Shown here in pieces: positions 1 to 12,065 of a stretch of DNA of 64,000 nucleotides. Positions within the stretch are counted from its first letter, which is position 1; every line of letters starts with the position of its first letter. A program made the translations under genes and the position numbers. The DNA is from Misgurnus anguillicaudatus (Eukaryota; Chordata; Actinopteri; Cypriniformes; Cobitidae): assembly GCF_027580225.2 (NCBI RefSeq), contig NC_073361.2, positions 32,505,501-32,569,500 on the forward strand. Reading direction: 5' to 3'. Under the pieces are notes generated by a model that did not search any database, was not told the DNA's origin, and worked only from the letters and a program-made list of their open reading frames with translations.

Positions 1-1396
1 GTCCGCAAAACTTAAGGTCACGTTTCGTTTCCAGAATCTCACATTCAAATGTCTCTAACGAAAAGAGACAGATAATTTTAAATGTTATACAAAAATTGTG
101 TTCGTGCCAATAAAAATATTATTTTAACATTGCATTCATTGTATTTATAATGAAATATAAATAATAAATTAAATAGGACAAAGCCTCTCACTCAAATTTC
201 TCACCATCATAAACCGAGTTGGTTGCGGAGTTGCTGTTCAAATTGCTGAACATCCTCCTTTGCCAAATTTATAACGTTTTAAACGGAGGTAAAGATCAAA
301 GAACTATGCGTTAGGAAAATTAATAATGGCTTTATTTTAATAGACATGTAAAACCATATTTTGGCGGATTACTTTCAGTTTTTTAACGAATTTACCTGAC
401 CATTTAGTCTTAATAATTAACGGTTAACGAACTTGACTTGCTGTTTTCGAAGGCAGGTCGAACCAGTCGGGTGCTCGAGCCCCAAGTTCAAGTAGCAGAA
501 AACAACAGTATTCCTTTCAAATCTACTTTAAAAGTGTATTAGTTAAAATATTATTGCAGTAAAAGAGTTTATTTTTATCATATTTTGTAGTGGTTTCTAA
601 AAGCCAGCAATTACTTTTCAGTAATTTGCAATGTCACGGAGTTTAACGTCTTCACGCGTGATGAATTGACATGATTTACGAGGTAAATTTGCAAATGATT
701 CATGAAGTCATACCTCTGCAATTATTTGATCGATTGTGTTTTAGAAGTATGCTCAAACTCTAATGACAGCTATGATCGCGGATGCGCTGGTAGAGAAAGA
801 GAACGAGAAAAAGCGGCCCGTTAAGATAGCTATACGCATTTTTTTCAGGACATTCTTGCTATTTGTCAGTGTAGCAATAAATAATAATAATAATAATAAT
901 ATACGCGAATAAATAATAATGAAAAAAGTTCAAAAGTCGGACTGTAAGCGAATGAGACTTACAGGAAAGCATGGTTGCTATTCAAACCCTTATTAAAACC
1001 CTTATTAAAATGTAATCTGTTAGTACCTGATCTGTTTAAATTTATTTCATTGGTATATGTCTGCTAAGGTGTTCAATTAAAATTTGTCCGAACCCGTTTT
1101 CATTCATTTTTTTTATTTTTGATCTGAGCGCACATTCAGAAAACGAGTCGTTTGATTTTATTTAAGGAAAAAAATAAAAGAAAAACAAGTCGTTTTTCTT
1201 TATTTTCTTTTTGGTTTTGATTTGAAAAAACGAATGAAGGAATGATACACGGGGACATTTTTGTAAACTGTTATTGTAAAATAAAAAAGTCTGATTAAAA
1301 AAAAATTAAAAAACGGACTTCAAATTAATCCGGAGGGCCAGAAAATATTGCTGGCGGGCCACTTTTGGCCCGCGGGCCGCCAGTTGCCGACCCCTG
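1..1396 (-). mobile_element. hAT-like DNA transposon fragment (terminal end at 1396)
   Basis: The right edge reads as a hAT-type terminal inverted repeat in reverse orientation: at 1332-1396 the complement begins CAGGGGTCGGCAACTGGC and continues into GGCCCGCGGGCC. Sequence at about 340-860 is related, in inverted orientation, to 16840-17090 and 17500-17810, so both belong to one repeat family. No transposase reading frame is visible. The left end lies outside the window. The hAT assignment rests on terminus style alone. A short ATA/ATAA microsatellite lies at about 880-905. Confidence 0.5.
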
Positions 1397-1607
1397 CTCT
1401 AGAGTTTGTCTTACATGCAAGACAATATAGCATCTCACACATAGGAAATCAAAAAACTACACGTGATACTAATTTTAGAGTGATATAAAAACTATGTTCG
1501 CATTTTTCTATTGAACTACATGAAACATTTGCAGTGTACGAAGGACATATGCATGGTTATAGCCACACATTAATCTTTTTGTTTCTGATTGTTTACAAAA
1601 TGGTTTA

Positions 1608-2631
1608 CACTCAAAAAAAAATCTGTAAAAAACGGACAAAGTACTGTGTAAACATGAAGGAATTTTCCGTATTTATGTTTTACAGGCGTTTATCTGTTTT
1701 TTAATAACATGTTGCATTATGGGTGCAATAACACCTGCTGCAATCTTTCACTTTTGCCTCTCTATCACCATCTCTGTTTGAAACCTAAAATTACAACTTG
1801 CTTGCAGAGTTATTTTCTAACATGGATGATGTTTAACTTCTAAACAAATGCTGTCAGAACAAGATACAAGTGTTCAACTATTCCAGCATACACATGTGAT
1901 TTAGTAGACAAATCTTCTAGACAAGTCAAATGGATATTTCCACAACATTTATCACATTAAATCTCCAGTTTGTGTTTCTTTTAGATTCATTTGAAGTCAC
2001 CACTATGGTGATTACTGTTCGTAGGCTTTTGTCCCTTCACCCTCACAGAACTGACTCTGCTCTTTTAGCATTGTAACAGTGTTTTTGCTTGTAGCAATTG
2101 CAACTTGCTTGTTGCTTGAGGAAGGAGAATTGTCTATGATGTCAAATAAGCTTGGTTGTTTTTATGTTAAGCTGCCTAACATTTAAATATGAAATAATAA
2201 AATAAAAATTATGAGCTGAAATGTATGAAAGTGACACTCTATGCTGATCTAAAAACACACTGTATTGAATAAGATTGCTGCAAATGTGTCTGCTGTGGTT
2301 TTTGCTTCAGAGATATCAACACTTTGGATACAAATCTCAACAATGGTGAGAGTAAATGTTAAGAAAGAGGGTTCTACAATCCTGGTACCCAGCATGCATT
2401 GCGGCATGAAGCTATGTTGTTAATTGTCACCATTGTTGTGTTTCATAGGCGGATTGAAGTGTCCCTAAAGACTACGGAAAATGTTCTGTAAATCTACGGA
2501 CAATGTTCTATAAATCTACAGAATGTTCTGTTTTTAAATAAACGGAAATGTCTGTAAACATAAAGGAAAAGGTACCGGTAATTTTCTGCCAGGACATTAT
2601 CCGTTTTTTTACGGATTTTTTTTTTAGAGTG
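1608..2631. mobile_element. Non-autonomous TIR DNA transposon with TA flanks
   Basis: Starts CACTCaaaaaaaaatctgt and ends with the near complement, ...acggattttttttttaGAGTG. Both ends are directly flanked by TA (1606-1607 and 2632-2633), as expected for a TA target duplication. The subterminal parts (cggacaaagt, acggaaaatg, ccgtttttttac) are also inverted relatives. It is about 1.02 kb with no coding sequence. TA flanks fit Tc1/mariner-type movement, but other superfamilies cannot be excluded. Confidence 0.6.
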
Positions 2632-2698
2632 TAGATCTGAAGTGCTGGCACTTCTATCAATCAATCACATGATTCTCAATCAGACTCCTAACCATTAA

Positions 2699-3929
2699 GG
2701 GCCCTATTTTAACGATCTAAGCGCATTGTCTAAAGCGCACAGTGCAACGTCTATATGGGCGTGTCCGAATCCACTTTTGCTAATTTAACGACGGGAAAAA
2801 TCGTTTTTGCGCCGAGCGCAAGGTCGAAAAGGGTAGGTCCTATTGTAATGGGAGTATTTTGGGCGTAACGTGCAGTAAACCAATGAGAGTCTCAGCTCTC
2901 ATCCCCTTTAAAAGCAAGTTGCGCTGGCGCTATGTCTAATCCCTATTTAAATGACGGACTTTATAAACTGAAAAACTAAGCGGAGGTAGAAGATCCCCAG
3001 TTTAAGATTAATGTTAAATAATTGTGTTGTTTTTCCCTTATATTGAAATTGTTATTTTTTTATTAAAACCTTTAAAACCCGTTTTCTTTTAGTCATGGAA
3101 GTAAAAAGCAGGCTTGTAATTGCTTTAAATCTATGGCTATCCAATATCATCAAAAAATAATTTACAAGTATGTAAGATAAGGTTTGTACTCTAAAAATAC
3201 TTTATTTGTAACAAACAGGAGATAAAGAATTTACAAACGGCTCTCCTCACGTTTCAGCACTTTGGACAGCGTTTTTTTAGCAAAGAGTTTTTTTAAGCAT
3301 TACTTACAAATGTTTCTCATCTCGCCATATCCACAGGTACAGAGTCATCATATACAATAAATCCGTGAGGTAGTATTAAAAAAAAACATTTAAAAACAGA
3401 CGCATTTGTTTAAAGCAAAGCATTTATTTACTTATCAGGCTGCAGGTAAAGCAGCTCTTTGCGCCTTTTAACGTCTCATAATTACTCCTCATTTATAAAT
3501 ATGTCCAAGAGACTCAATAATAATCTCTTAAATTCAATCCTTTAATCTTTCATATTTAAAAGCATTTTTGTGCTGCTGCGTATTTTTGTACTTTGTGATA
3601 AGCAAACCCGCGTTGTCCTCCCGTTTATAGGCGCATATTACTAATGCGCTCTTTAAATAACACAAAACATATTGCGCCATTGACTTTAGACCAGGTTTTT
3701 GTTGGTCAATGGCGTAGTCTATTTTAGTTGCCTCAAAATAGCAACGCGCCAACAATGCGCCTGAACACACCTCGTTTTTCAGACCAGAACGCCCATGGGC
3801 GCAAAGGGGGCGCAAATGCATTTGCTATTTAAACAACGCGGCGCTAAACGTATAAATTAGGGTGGAAACTAGCGAAAGACACTTGCGTCGCGCATTGCGC
3901 TGCATTGCGCCGGGTGTAAGATAGAGCCC
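2699..3929. mobile_element. PIF/Harbinger-like non-autonomous element with TAA target duplication
   Basis: Starts GGGCCCTATTTTAACG and ends ...GTAAGATAGAGCCC, an imperfect terminal inverted repeat. It is flanked by TAA at 2696-2698 and again at 3930-3932. A 3-bp TWA duplication is the PIF/Harbinger signature. Internal sequence is rich in gcgc/gcgca words near both ends (aagcgcattg, gcgctgcattgcgc). Length is 1231 bp. No transposase or Myb-like frame was found. Confidence 0.75.
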
Positions 3930-4019
3930 TAAATGTGTCTTAGCTAGCATATATGTACAGACTTTGTGAACAATGGTTAAATAAGAAATTCAGAATCTGT
4001 TTTGTACGATATCTAAAAT

Positions 4020-4128
4020 GTTTATATTTGACCCAACAACAGTTTAAAACAACCCAGCATGGGTTGAATTACAACCCACGGGCTGGGCTTATCCCTTTTT
4101 GACCCAATAACCAAGCAGTTTTTAGAGT
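4020..4128. mobile_element. One-ended TIR DNA element fragment
   Basis: The complement begins acactctaaaaactgcttgg and continues with repeated 'gggtcaaa' and 'acccaac' words, a terminus style very common among fish MITEs. No partner terminus was found upstream, so this is probably a truncated end. Confidence 0.4.
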
Positions 4129-5730
4129 GTATTAAATACAGAAACCTGATGTGTATTTAATGCCAACAAGTTAATGTTGATTTATGACAGTGTATGTAAA
4201 TGTGCAGGGGATGATAGAGCATCTTAAATTAGACAAAACTCAAATTACAGTATTTTTCTTGTAGTATTTATATCACAAAAGAATGTAATTAAACTTGATA
4301 ACACGCACCGGCCCGGCGGCGGGCCCTAGGGGGCGTTTTTACGTGTTTTTGTACTTTGTTTAACATCAAATATTCAATCAACAATCATAAACTTTGCATT
4401 ATTTGAAAGTTTAAACACTCCAAATTCATGTTCTGAGCTTATTTTTGCAATCAATACACTGGTGTGGAAAAGATTAAATGAAATGCAGACGGAATGCATA
4501 TAAAAAATTTTGTGGGTACTCACATGGCTTGCCATATGGTTCTGACAATTTCTGACAATTCCCAAAAACTTCAACGTACATTGCAAGGTAAGGGTCCACT
4601 CTTCAAAAAGCATCCCACATTTTAATCCAAAACAATGAAAAATAGTGAGAAATCCAGCAATATCCTCCTTTGTTTACATCCGCGCGTCCGCTAAGTATGA
4701 TCGATCATGTTTATTTTCTATCAAATATCGAATTTTATCAGTGAAAATCCATCTCTTCCTGCTTCGTTAGACTGTTCAGATAAATATCCCGCCCTATTTT
4801 TCTGTTTTGTCCAATCAGAAAAGGTTTGACAACTCAAAATCTCATGCGATCAATGATTTGCCTAGATAGATGTCCTTCAGCTCACCATAGGCTTTTGACT
4901 GGATTACACCAAAACAAAGCCAGCCAATGCATAGTGAGCAAAGCTTTGATTGACAGAGGAAGTAACCAATCATGAAACGATTACAAGGATTCAACTTACG
5001 TCAGTAAAGTGTACTTCTGCGCAAATCTACAGAAGCGCATGGAGAGAAATGCCCACGCCCCCTCCGTGCGCGTTTGTTTGTTTGGGTAGCATAGCAGCCG
5101 GCTAAGCTCTCCGGAGCCGCTGAGAAACCTCTTCAAATGTTAGATATAACATCTCCATTGTGGATCGTGGACTACAGATGACTTTTTTGTGTTGAAAGTG
5201 TTTTGGAGAAGTTGATAAAGAGCATGATCGCGGATCAACAATGCAAGACTGGATGTAAACAAAGCGCGTCGTCGAGGAGAGATGGACCGGATTATGAGCT
5301 CAGCTGCGCTGGCTTGGATAAAGTAAGTGGATTCTTTTGTTGATTTACGTTACATTTCTTGTTTCATGTTAGCTGTTTTGATTATAAAGTAACACTGGAG
5401 ATGACTAATATACGAGTTTTACATGGTTTCGTTTTTGTATGACATGTTATATAAATGCATCATATTTATAGCTATATGAATCAAATGCACAGAATATACA
5501 AACTAAAAACTAGAAAATAAGATATGTGGTGGAAAATATGAGTATTACCAGCTGAGAAATATAGGTTATTTGGCAAACATAAGACATTTGTAATTATAAA
5601 TAAATATATTCATGTAATGTGTGTGTGTTTGTGTATATGTATTATGTTCATGTATATTACATCATAGTTTCTCATACAAATAGTTGTATGTCTCTAACTT
5701 TTGACTCAAACTAAAATCCTCTCTTGCTTT

Positions 5731-5734
<4 letters not shown>
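4129..5734. other. Intergenic sequence, unclassified
   Basis: No reading frame with recognisable similarity. A GC-rich palindromic patch (cggcccggcggcgggccc) lies at 4310-4330 and may be a transposon terminus. At 5030-5322 a CpG-richer block ends at a good splice-donor match (aaa|gtaagt at 5323). Related inverted words (tttgtttacatcc near 4670, ggatgtaaacaaa near 5252) bracket part of it, which argues for an old mobile element rather than a host first exon. Confidence 0.3.
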
Positions 5735-5761
<27 letters not shown>

Positions 5762-5785
5762 CGTGATGTGATGTGATGTGATGTA
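5735..5785. repeat. (GT)n microsatellite followed by (GATGT)n
   Basis: A GT run with one GC interruption is followed directly by four gatgt pentamers. These are simple sequence repeats. Confidence 0.9.
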
Positions 5786-6286
5786 AAACAGGACTTCAGC
5801 TGACACAGGAGGACTGGAATCTGGAGTGCATTCATGAGCGACCACATTCAAAATAGCAAGTATTTTGTTATAATGTGCACATTATTTTTTCTGAAATAGT
5901 TTTTTCTATGTGCTTTGGTGGGCAGAGAAGTTCTTAATTGATATACATAATGTAATATGTAGTCCTGACTCCTGACTCATTTTCTTTTTATAATCATGTC
6001 ATATTGTTATCATGTGTATATTTGGAGTTTCCAAGTGCACTTTTTCTGAAAGGACGCCTGGACTTTTTTGAAATAAAAGCTCACAGAAACAACATTTTTT
6101 GGAGTATCATTCTCAAATTTGAATCACAGCATGGTCAGACATTCAGTTCACCTATATGGTGTCCCCAGGTGTCTCACATGACCATTTCATACCTTTTTTG
6201 CTAAGTGAATGTTATTTAAAGAAAAACGGAAGTCATTTAATGTATATTTTACCTTGTTTTACTCTGTTTCTTTACTACTCTGAGTT
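5786..6286. other. Intergenic sequence, nothing recognised
   Basis: AT-rich sequence with no recognisable coding, RNA or repeat terminus. Short open frames here have no protein-like features. Confidence 0.4.
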
Positions 6287-6574
6287 GGGATGCACCGATC
6301 CGATATTCTGGATCGGTATCGGGGCCGATCCGGCATTTTTTGCTGGATCGGATATCGGACTAACAGGACCGATCCAATTCCGATACTGCACGTTACCCAT
6401 GGTTGTCCCTGACAAGCGATTAAAACGTCAAAGTATTATAAAAGCACCATAAACGTTTTTATGCACTATAATCAAAGTCATCTTACACTCAATAGCTTCA
6501 TGTGAAGGAACAAACGCACATTTAAAAATATTCATGTTCACAGAAACACTGTAACTTACTTGCAAACTGAGTTA

Positions 6575-6856
6575 ATCCACTGATGAGAAGCGGATGGATG
6601 AAAACGCGTCATTCAACACACGCACACACACAATAACTGTAACGTTAGGCTTTATTAAAGATCTGATTTTATAAAGTCTCAGTAAGCTGTTGGGTGGATG
6701 CAATTCACTATGTGCTGAGTTAATTCACAGGTGAAGCGGACGAATGAAACGCGTCATTCAACACACGAACACTCAATAACTGAAGGCTGTTTAAAAGATC
6801 TGTTTTGATAAAGTCTCAGTAAGCTGTTGGGTGGTTGCAATTCACTATGTGCTGAG
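6575..6856. repeat. Two-copy tandem duplication, 137-bp period
   Basis: The word agtaagctgttgggtgg occurs at 6681 and again at 6818, and the preceding blocks (gcggatggatgaaaacgcgtcattc, gcggacgaatgaaacgcgtcattc) align with the same spacing. It lies inside the hAT-type element. Confidence 0.75.
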
Positions 6857-7310
6857 CACACGATGCATCAAATCTCTTTGTGTTTTAATAGTTATGAACT
6901 TAACTTTCCATTGCGGAGCGAGGATTCCCATGCGAGTGTGAGGACGCTTCTAGAGCATCAATGCTGCACAGTATTGCGCAGAATGCGCACTCAATATGAT
7001 TTAGGCGCATCAATTCTGCACCCGAAATGTGCATAAAAGGTCCGGTTAAGTGCATAATTCCCAAAATAACCATCTGCACACTAAAGCTTTTTTACTGTGA
7101 CTTTTTGCGCAATTTAGGAAAATATATTTAGCATACTTATTTGATCAAACGTGCCTATTTTATTTTCTCCTAAACACTGCCATGGTTAATAATTACTAAT
7201 GTTCTTGTAACTTGTAAATCATTTTAAATTATTAGTTTTTAATTTAAAAGTATAATTATATATAATATAATTATATTATGCTAGATTTAGACATTTATAT
7301 AGTGTGTATG

Positions 7311-7347
7311 TGTGTGTGTGTCTGTGTGTGTGTGTGTGTCTGTGTGT
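7311..7347. repeat. (GT)n microsatellite with TC interruptions
   Basis: Runs of gt broken by 'tctgtg'. A simple repeat within the hAT-type element. Confidence 0.85.
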
Positions 7348-7631
7348 AATTTAAATTGCTCAAGAAAAATACAGTAGTATCGGATCGGCAGGTATCGGAA
7401 TCGGCCGATACTCAGAATTCGGGTATCGGAATCGGATCGGAGATGGAAAAAGTGGTATCGGTGCATCCCTAGTTGTTATGACTATTAGGCAACAATATGT
7501 CAAGTGTCTAGTTTCAAACAAGACCAGAATTATGAATATAGACCATAGGGTTTAAGAGCTGCAGATGTTTTAGTTTGGAGTTGTCGTTTTTCAGAAAATG
7601 CTCAAAAATATAAGTGCTAGCTAACAGGTTA

Positions 7632-8368
7632 AGCTCTCCCTGATCAAGCTGTGGTTTTTTAATCAGCGGTTTAATAACTGCTAGCTTGAAAGCTGTTGGA
7701 ACGTATCCTATTTCTAGCGATGAGTTAAAGATTTGTAGTACCGGGGTTGACACTACAGGGAATACCTCTTTAAGTAGTTTTGTGGGAACGGGGTCTAATA
7801 TACAGGACGATGATTTGGATGATGTGACTAGTTTAGAGAGCTCATCTATTGTAGTAGGTTTAAATGAATCAAGATGTTCATATGGTAATCTAGTGTTTAG
7901 TGAACTAATGGGTAGAGTGATGGCTGCTTGGGTAGTTACGATGTTTTCCCTAATAGCCGTAATTTTGTTAGAAAAGAAGTTCATGAAATCGTTACTATTG
8001 TGTTGAAGTTTACTATTGGTTTCTGTTTGTTCTTTGTTTCTTGTCAGTTTTGCGACTGTGCTAAAGAGGAAGCGAGGGTTGTTATGATTTTCTTTAATAA
8101 GCGTACTGAGATAGGTTGATCTGGCCGTTTTTATAGCCTGTCTGTAGTGTTTAACACTATCTTTCCATGCTGCACGCCATACCTCTAACTGTGTGCTTCT
8201 ATAATTTCTTTCCATTTTTCTAGTTGCCTTTTTAAGAGCAGCGGTGTGATGGTCATACCATGGAGCTGGCGGTTTTTCTTTGATTTTCTTTTTTCGAATG
8301 GGAGCAACGGCATCCAGTGTGTTAGAACAGACATTGTTCAGGTGGTCAGCAGCTTGTAAATACAATCA
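7632..8368 (-). pseudogene. L2-clade LINE ORF2 fragment: linker and N-terminal reverse transcriptase
   Basis: Reading the minus strand gives about 245 residues with few breaks. First comes the basic linker that follows the endonuclease in fish L2 elements (APWYDHHTAALKKATRKMER). It is followed by the start of the reverse transcriptase with SCILDPVPTKLLKE and AFKLAVIKPLIKKP. Similarity stops at 7632 and the frame runs on into unrelated sequence, so the catalytic palm (motifs A and C) is missing. It overlaps, in opposite orientation and protein register, the first part of the separate L2 copy at 9145, so these are two independent insertions. L2/CR1-group assignment is from recognised motifs. 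It is not functional. Confidence 0.8.
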
Positions 8369-8531
8369 CTATAGTAAGGTTGTAATTGATGTATTGCTGG
8401 TAACATACATTATTTTATTAAACTATATATAGTTTAAATGAGCATATAATGAGATTAGTGCCATATCTATATACATTTGACACGTTTATTATCTTCTTAC
8501 TTCCCTGACCTGGGGACCTGATGACCTTTAT

Positions 8532-8532
<1 letters not shown>

Positions 8533-8582
<50 letters not shown>

Positions 8583-8613
8583 GCGCTCTCTCTCGCGCTC
8601 TCTCTCTCTCTCT
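8533..8613. repeat. (CT)n microsatellite
   Basis: About 80 bp of CT dinucleotides with two gcgc interruptions (8581-8600). It produces a spurious Arg/Glu-rich minus-strand frame. Confidence 0.95.
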
Positions 8614-9144
8614 GCAATGTCTAATGACCTGCGCATTCTCGAGGACGTTTTGAAGTTGTGTTTGACTTGACGCGAAGCTGCTAGACCTCGGAAGATAATG
8701 CGCATGGTATTAAAAACGCGTCGTGCAATTTCGTACTTAAGAGCATGAATCCTACCTGTCATAGAAATGAAACACTCGCTTCGCATCAGTGGAAAGTGGT
8801 CGCTTAAATATGTCCAGGGGTTTCTTTCATAATATTTGAACTGAGGCGGGTCTGCATTAGCGCGCGCCTGTCTCGTCCGTCTCCATGGTTCTTTTTGCGC
8901 GTTCCCCCGAGCCCCGCCCATTTGCATCCGTTGCGCGTCTTTATCACCTTGCTTTTTTAAATATTTTTTTACTCAGTAACGGATATGATTTAAAATGTAG
9001 CGAAGTACAATACTTTAAATAAAACATACTTAAGTAAAAGTAAAAGTACAGATTTTAAAAACTACTCAAAAAAGTGAAAATACACAAAAAAACTACTCAA
9101 TTACAGTAACGTGAGTAAATGTAATTCGTTACTTTCCACCTCTG
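8614..9144 (-). mobile_element. hAT-type element end (CAGAGGTGGAAAGTAACG terminus)
   Basis: The complement of 9144-9060 begins CAGAGGTGGAAAGTAACGAA and continues ttacatttactcacg, a terminus familiar from fish hAT elements of the Tol2-like style. Sequence back to the CT microsatellite is non-coding and its opposite terminus was not found, so the left limit is approximate. It abuts the L2 fragment starting at 9145. Confidence 0.5.
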
Positions 9145-9534
9145 CCAATAGTAAACTTCAACACAATAGTAATGACTTCATGAACTTCTTTTCTAACAAA
9201 ATTTCAGCTATTAAGGAAAACATCGTAGCTACCCAGGCAGCCACCACTCTACCCATTAGTTCACTTAACACTAGATTACCATACGAACATCTTGATTCAT
9301 TTAAACCTACTACAATAGATGAGCTCTCTAAACTAGTCACATCATCCAAATTATCGTCCTGTATGTTAGACCCCGTTCCCACAAAACTACTTAAAGAGGT
9401 ATTCCCTGTAGTGTCAACCCCGGTTCTAAATATCTTTAACTCATCGCTAGAAATAGGATACGTTCCAACAGCTTTCAAACTAACAGTTATTAGACCGCTC
9501 ATTAAAAAACCATAGCTTGATCAGGGAGAGCTTA
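9145..9534 (+). pseudogene. L2 LINE copy, segment 1: N-terminal reverse transcriptase
   Basis: The plus frame starts at NSKLQHNSNDFMNFFSNK and contains the same SCMLDPVPTKLLKE and KLTVIRPLIKKP motifs as the inverted copy at 7.6-8.4 kb. A TAG replaces the Gln expected after IKKP (KKPQLDQ in the sister copy). The segment ends at a TTA, where a 363-bp MITE has inserted, and protein similarity resumes at 9901 ([10 protein letters not shown]). It is the first of five pieces of one L2 insertion spanning 9145-15243. Confidence 0.8.
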
Positions 9535-9897
9535 AAGGTGCTCCAAGCGAATTCACGCGTTTTAGACCATAAAGCATTTTTTGTTACATACAGCAAACAT
9601 CTCCTCACTATCTGCTTGCTGCCTGTCCGCTGATCAAACTGTAAAAAACGCGATCTCTGTAGACAGCCAAGGCTCTACAAATTTCAATATAAACACAGTG
9701 GCCAAACCTAGCACCACAAAACAAAACAAAGTGTTTTAGCCTATAAACGACAAGAAGGATTTGGGGGTGGGGGCTGGGCGTGTTCATGAAAGCACGGAAG
9801 GGAGGGGGAGGGGGAGGAGTTAGCTACGCTCCGTCTGTTTGAAAACAATTCAAACATCAACAAAAGCTAACTTCTCGCAGATTCGCTAAGAACGCCT
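9535..9897. mobile_element. MITE inserted in the L2 copy (TTA target duplication)
   Basis: Flanked by TTA at 9532-9534 and 9898-9900. Removing it restores the L2 reading 'gagctta-ataactttagacc'. The ends are short imperfect inverted repeats (AAGGTGCTC, GAACGCCT). The 3-bp TTA duplication fits PIF/Harbinger. The interior contains a G-rich stretch (ggggagggggaggag style) at about 9800-9825 and no coding sequence. Confidence 0.6.
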
Positions 9898-9900
9898 TTA

Positions 9901-10318
9901 ATAACTTTAGACCAATCTCAAATCTTCCCTTTCTTTCGAAATATTAGAAAAGGTAGTGGCAAGCCAGTTACGCACATTCTTGACAAATAATAGTACATAT
10001 GAAAAGTTCCAATCAGGATTCAGGCCCCACCATAGCACAGAGACAGCGTTGCTTAGAGTTACAAATGACCTCCTATTAACATCCGATCGTGGTGAAATCT
10101 CAATTCTTATATTACTAGACCTTAGTGCAGCCTTTGACACAATAGATCACACAATCTTACTCAATAGACTAGAAAACTATGTTGGTATCAGTGGTCAGGC
10201 GTTAGCCTGGTTTAGGTCGTATCTAACCAATCGCTATCACTTTGTTTATGTAAACGAGGAAGAGTCATATCACTTCCTGGTTAAATTTTAGGTCCTATCC
10301 TGTTCTCGTTATATGTTA
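9901..10318 (+). pseudogene. L2 LINE copy, segment 2: reverse transcriptase palm
   Basis: Encodes [28 protein letters not shown] and [14 protein letters not shown] (motif A with the catalytic Asp). It then continues [18 protein letters not shown]. The usual GVPQGSVL stretch (motif B, substrate-binding loop) is deleted: the frame passes from [13 protein letters not shown] to a TAG stop and straight on to GPILFSLYVTPLG. Loss of motif B alone would make the enzyme inactive. A hAT element follows at 10327. Confidence 0.85.
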
Positions 10319-10326
10319 CCCCTAGG

Positions 10327-11689
10327 TAGTGATGGGACATCTGAAGCGAGGCTCCGGAGCTTGTGTCGAGCAAAAAGGGGCATTCCAGATGAAGCCCCGA
10401 TTCGAGGCTTGTATCGTTTCCGTGAAAATCACGTGACGATGACAAACGAGGCCTCGTTTTCTGTTGAATACGTCATTGCTTCATTCTGAGTTTCGCTTAC
10501 GGTTCGAAACTCGCGCCTCTTGTGGGTTTTGCAGTACGTTTGCATTGATGTTAAAGTGTTGGTTGTAGCGAGTAGTGGCGAGGTTGTAGTGAGTTTCTAG
10601 TATAGTTATCATTATATATCATAGCCTGTATTATATATTATATTACACTTAGTTTAGTAGATTATTAGAGTAAATTATACATAGCCAGGTTCAGTGGATC
10701 ATTAGAGTAAATTAGCATATATCTAGTTCTAATACCTATAATACGTAATTATATTATATAGCCTATATTAGTAGTAGTGTTATTATTATATATATATTAT
10801 TGCTGCTGTTATTATTATTATAAGACTAGACTGTATTAGGGATAACCTAGAAGGCTGAGGATCCATTGGGATATTGGAACAAACAGAAGCTCCAATATCC
10901 CAATTTATATAAGCTGGCGCTGATCTTCTTGTGTTGTCCGGCGTCGTCGGTGCCCTGTGATGGGGTGTTTTCTAAAAACAGTAACCGCCTCAATCCAAAT
11001 ACTGTTAAAAAACTTTTGTTTCTAAATAAAAACCAGTAAACCCTTTTCCGTGTTGCAGTTTGCTGTTCCACACTTCCAGTCCCATAAGCTTTGCACTATT
11101 GCCGCCCCAGTTCAATAAGCACTGCACTCACGATAATTTGAAGAGTTTCGTTGCAAAACGAGATAGCCACCGTTTTTTGGTTGTTCGGAGGTCTTGTTTT
11201 TTGGTTGTGCATTCCAGTTGGTTTCAGTGCAGCTGCGGTTGGTTTGTTTTGATTTAAACCTTCATAGCTTAAAAAATACAGCTAAGTAGCACCATAAAAC
11301 AAAATAATAACATGATAAAATAATAATAAACATGTTTTGACAAAAATGTAAAAAAATTGATTTATCTCGTTGTGCATTCACTGTTATCACTAACTCAAGA
11401 ACTACTGTATAGTTGAACACAAAGTTGTGTATGTGTGAGTTGTGTGTACATAGGTTAACACAAGCAGAGTAAAATACTTTCTTTAATATACTTTATTCAA
11501 AAGCCCACAATATGACAATTTGGTTGCTCAAAATGAATAGATTTGTGTGCGTCTGCGATACATTGCTTTGCACAGCAGGTGTCACTGGAGAGCACAGTGT
11601 TTCATGAGGCTTCGGGTAAATGAACCTTTTGGCGAACCAATGGGCTGGAAAGCCTCATTGGTTCAGGAAGCCTCGTTTGGCCATCACTA
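10327..11689. mobile_element. Non-autonomous hAT element with perfect 8-bp target duplication
   Basis: Starts TAGTGATGGGACATCTGAAG and ends ...GTTTGGCCATCACTA, giving a TAGTGATGG inverted terminus. Flanked by cccctagg at 10319-10326 and 11690-11697. The duplicated bases are part of the L2 codons (TPLGDII), so precise removal restores the L2 frame. It is 1363 bp with no transposase. Subterminal copies of 'gaggctccgg/agcctcgtttgg' words lie near both ends. The 8-bp duplication and termini make hAT secure. Confidence 0.9.
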
Positions 11690-11697
11690 CCCCTAGG

Positions 11698-11760
11698 AGA
11701 CATTATCAGGAAACATAACATAAGTTTTCACTGCTATGCGGATGATACCCAGCTTTACAT
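11698..11760 (+). pseudogene. L2 LINE copy, segment 3: catalytic YADD motif
   Basis: A 63-bp remnant between two insertions. It encodes [22 protein letters not shown], containing YADD, the motif C of the reverse transcriptase active site. It ends exactly at the tacat duplication of the miniature LTR element. Confidence 0.85.
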
Positions 11761-12065
11761 TGTCACGGTTAAATCCGTGTCATGTTTTGTTTCTGTTCTG
11801 ATCGTTGTCACCTGGACATTCATTGATTAATCACCTGATTCATTCCACCTGCTTGTCATTAGTCCGTGTATTTATACCTGTGTTTGTGCTATACTGACTG
11901 CCGGTTCATTGTCATTTCTTCCATGTCTGTTCACGTTGGATGTTCCTGTGTTCATTACCTGCCCGTTGTTTGATTCCCGTGTTTTATTTCATGTTTTATT
12001 ATTAAATGTCCTTATGTTTTGTGAACTCTGCACTTGTGTCCTTAGTTCTGTTCCCCGTCGTGACA
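11761..12065 (+). repeat. 5' LTR of miniature LTR element, copy 1
   Basis: 305 bp, TG...CA ends. It differs from its partner at 12640 mainly by a 7-bp stretch (tcacgtt) near position 11932 and a few substitutions. A TATA-like tatttatacctg sits about mid-LTR and an AATAAA-like tattaaatg lies further on. Confidence 0.85.

Larger units (their letters stand above)
6287..7470. mobile_element. Non-autonomous hAT-type element (GGGATGCACCGAT termini)
   Basis: Starts GGGATGCACCGATCCGAT and ends ...GTATCGGTGCATCCC. This is a long imperfect inverted repeat built of repeated 'atcgg/ccgat' words, a terminus type well known among vertebrate hAT elements. The sequence agttg occurs just outside both ends but a full 8-bp duplication is not clean. 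It is 1184 bp with no transposase frame. It contains an internal tandem duplication (6575-6856) and a GT microsatellite (7311-7347). Confidence 0.7.

Noticed and set aside
5030..5330. Host gene first exon
   Set aside because: CpG-richer and ends with a donor-like site, but no downstream exon, no coding frame, and inverted words around it suggest an old transposon.
8418..8927. Arg/Glu-repeat protein frame
   Set aside because: Produced by the CT microsatellite.
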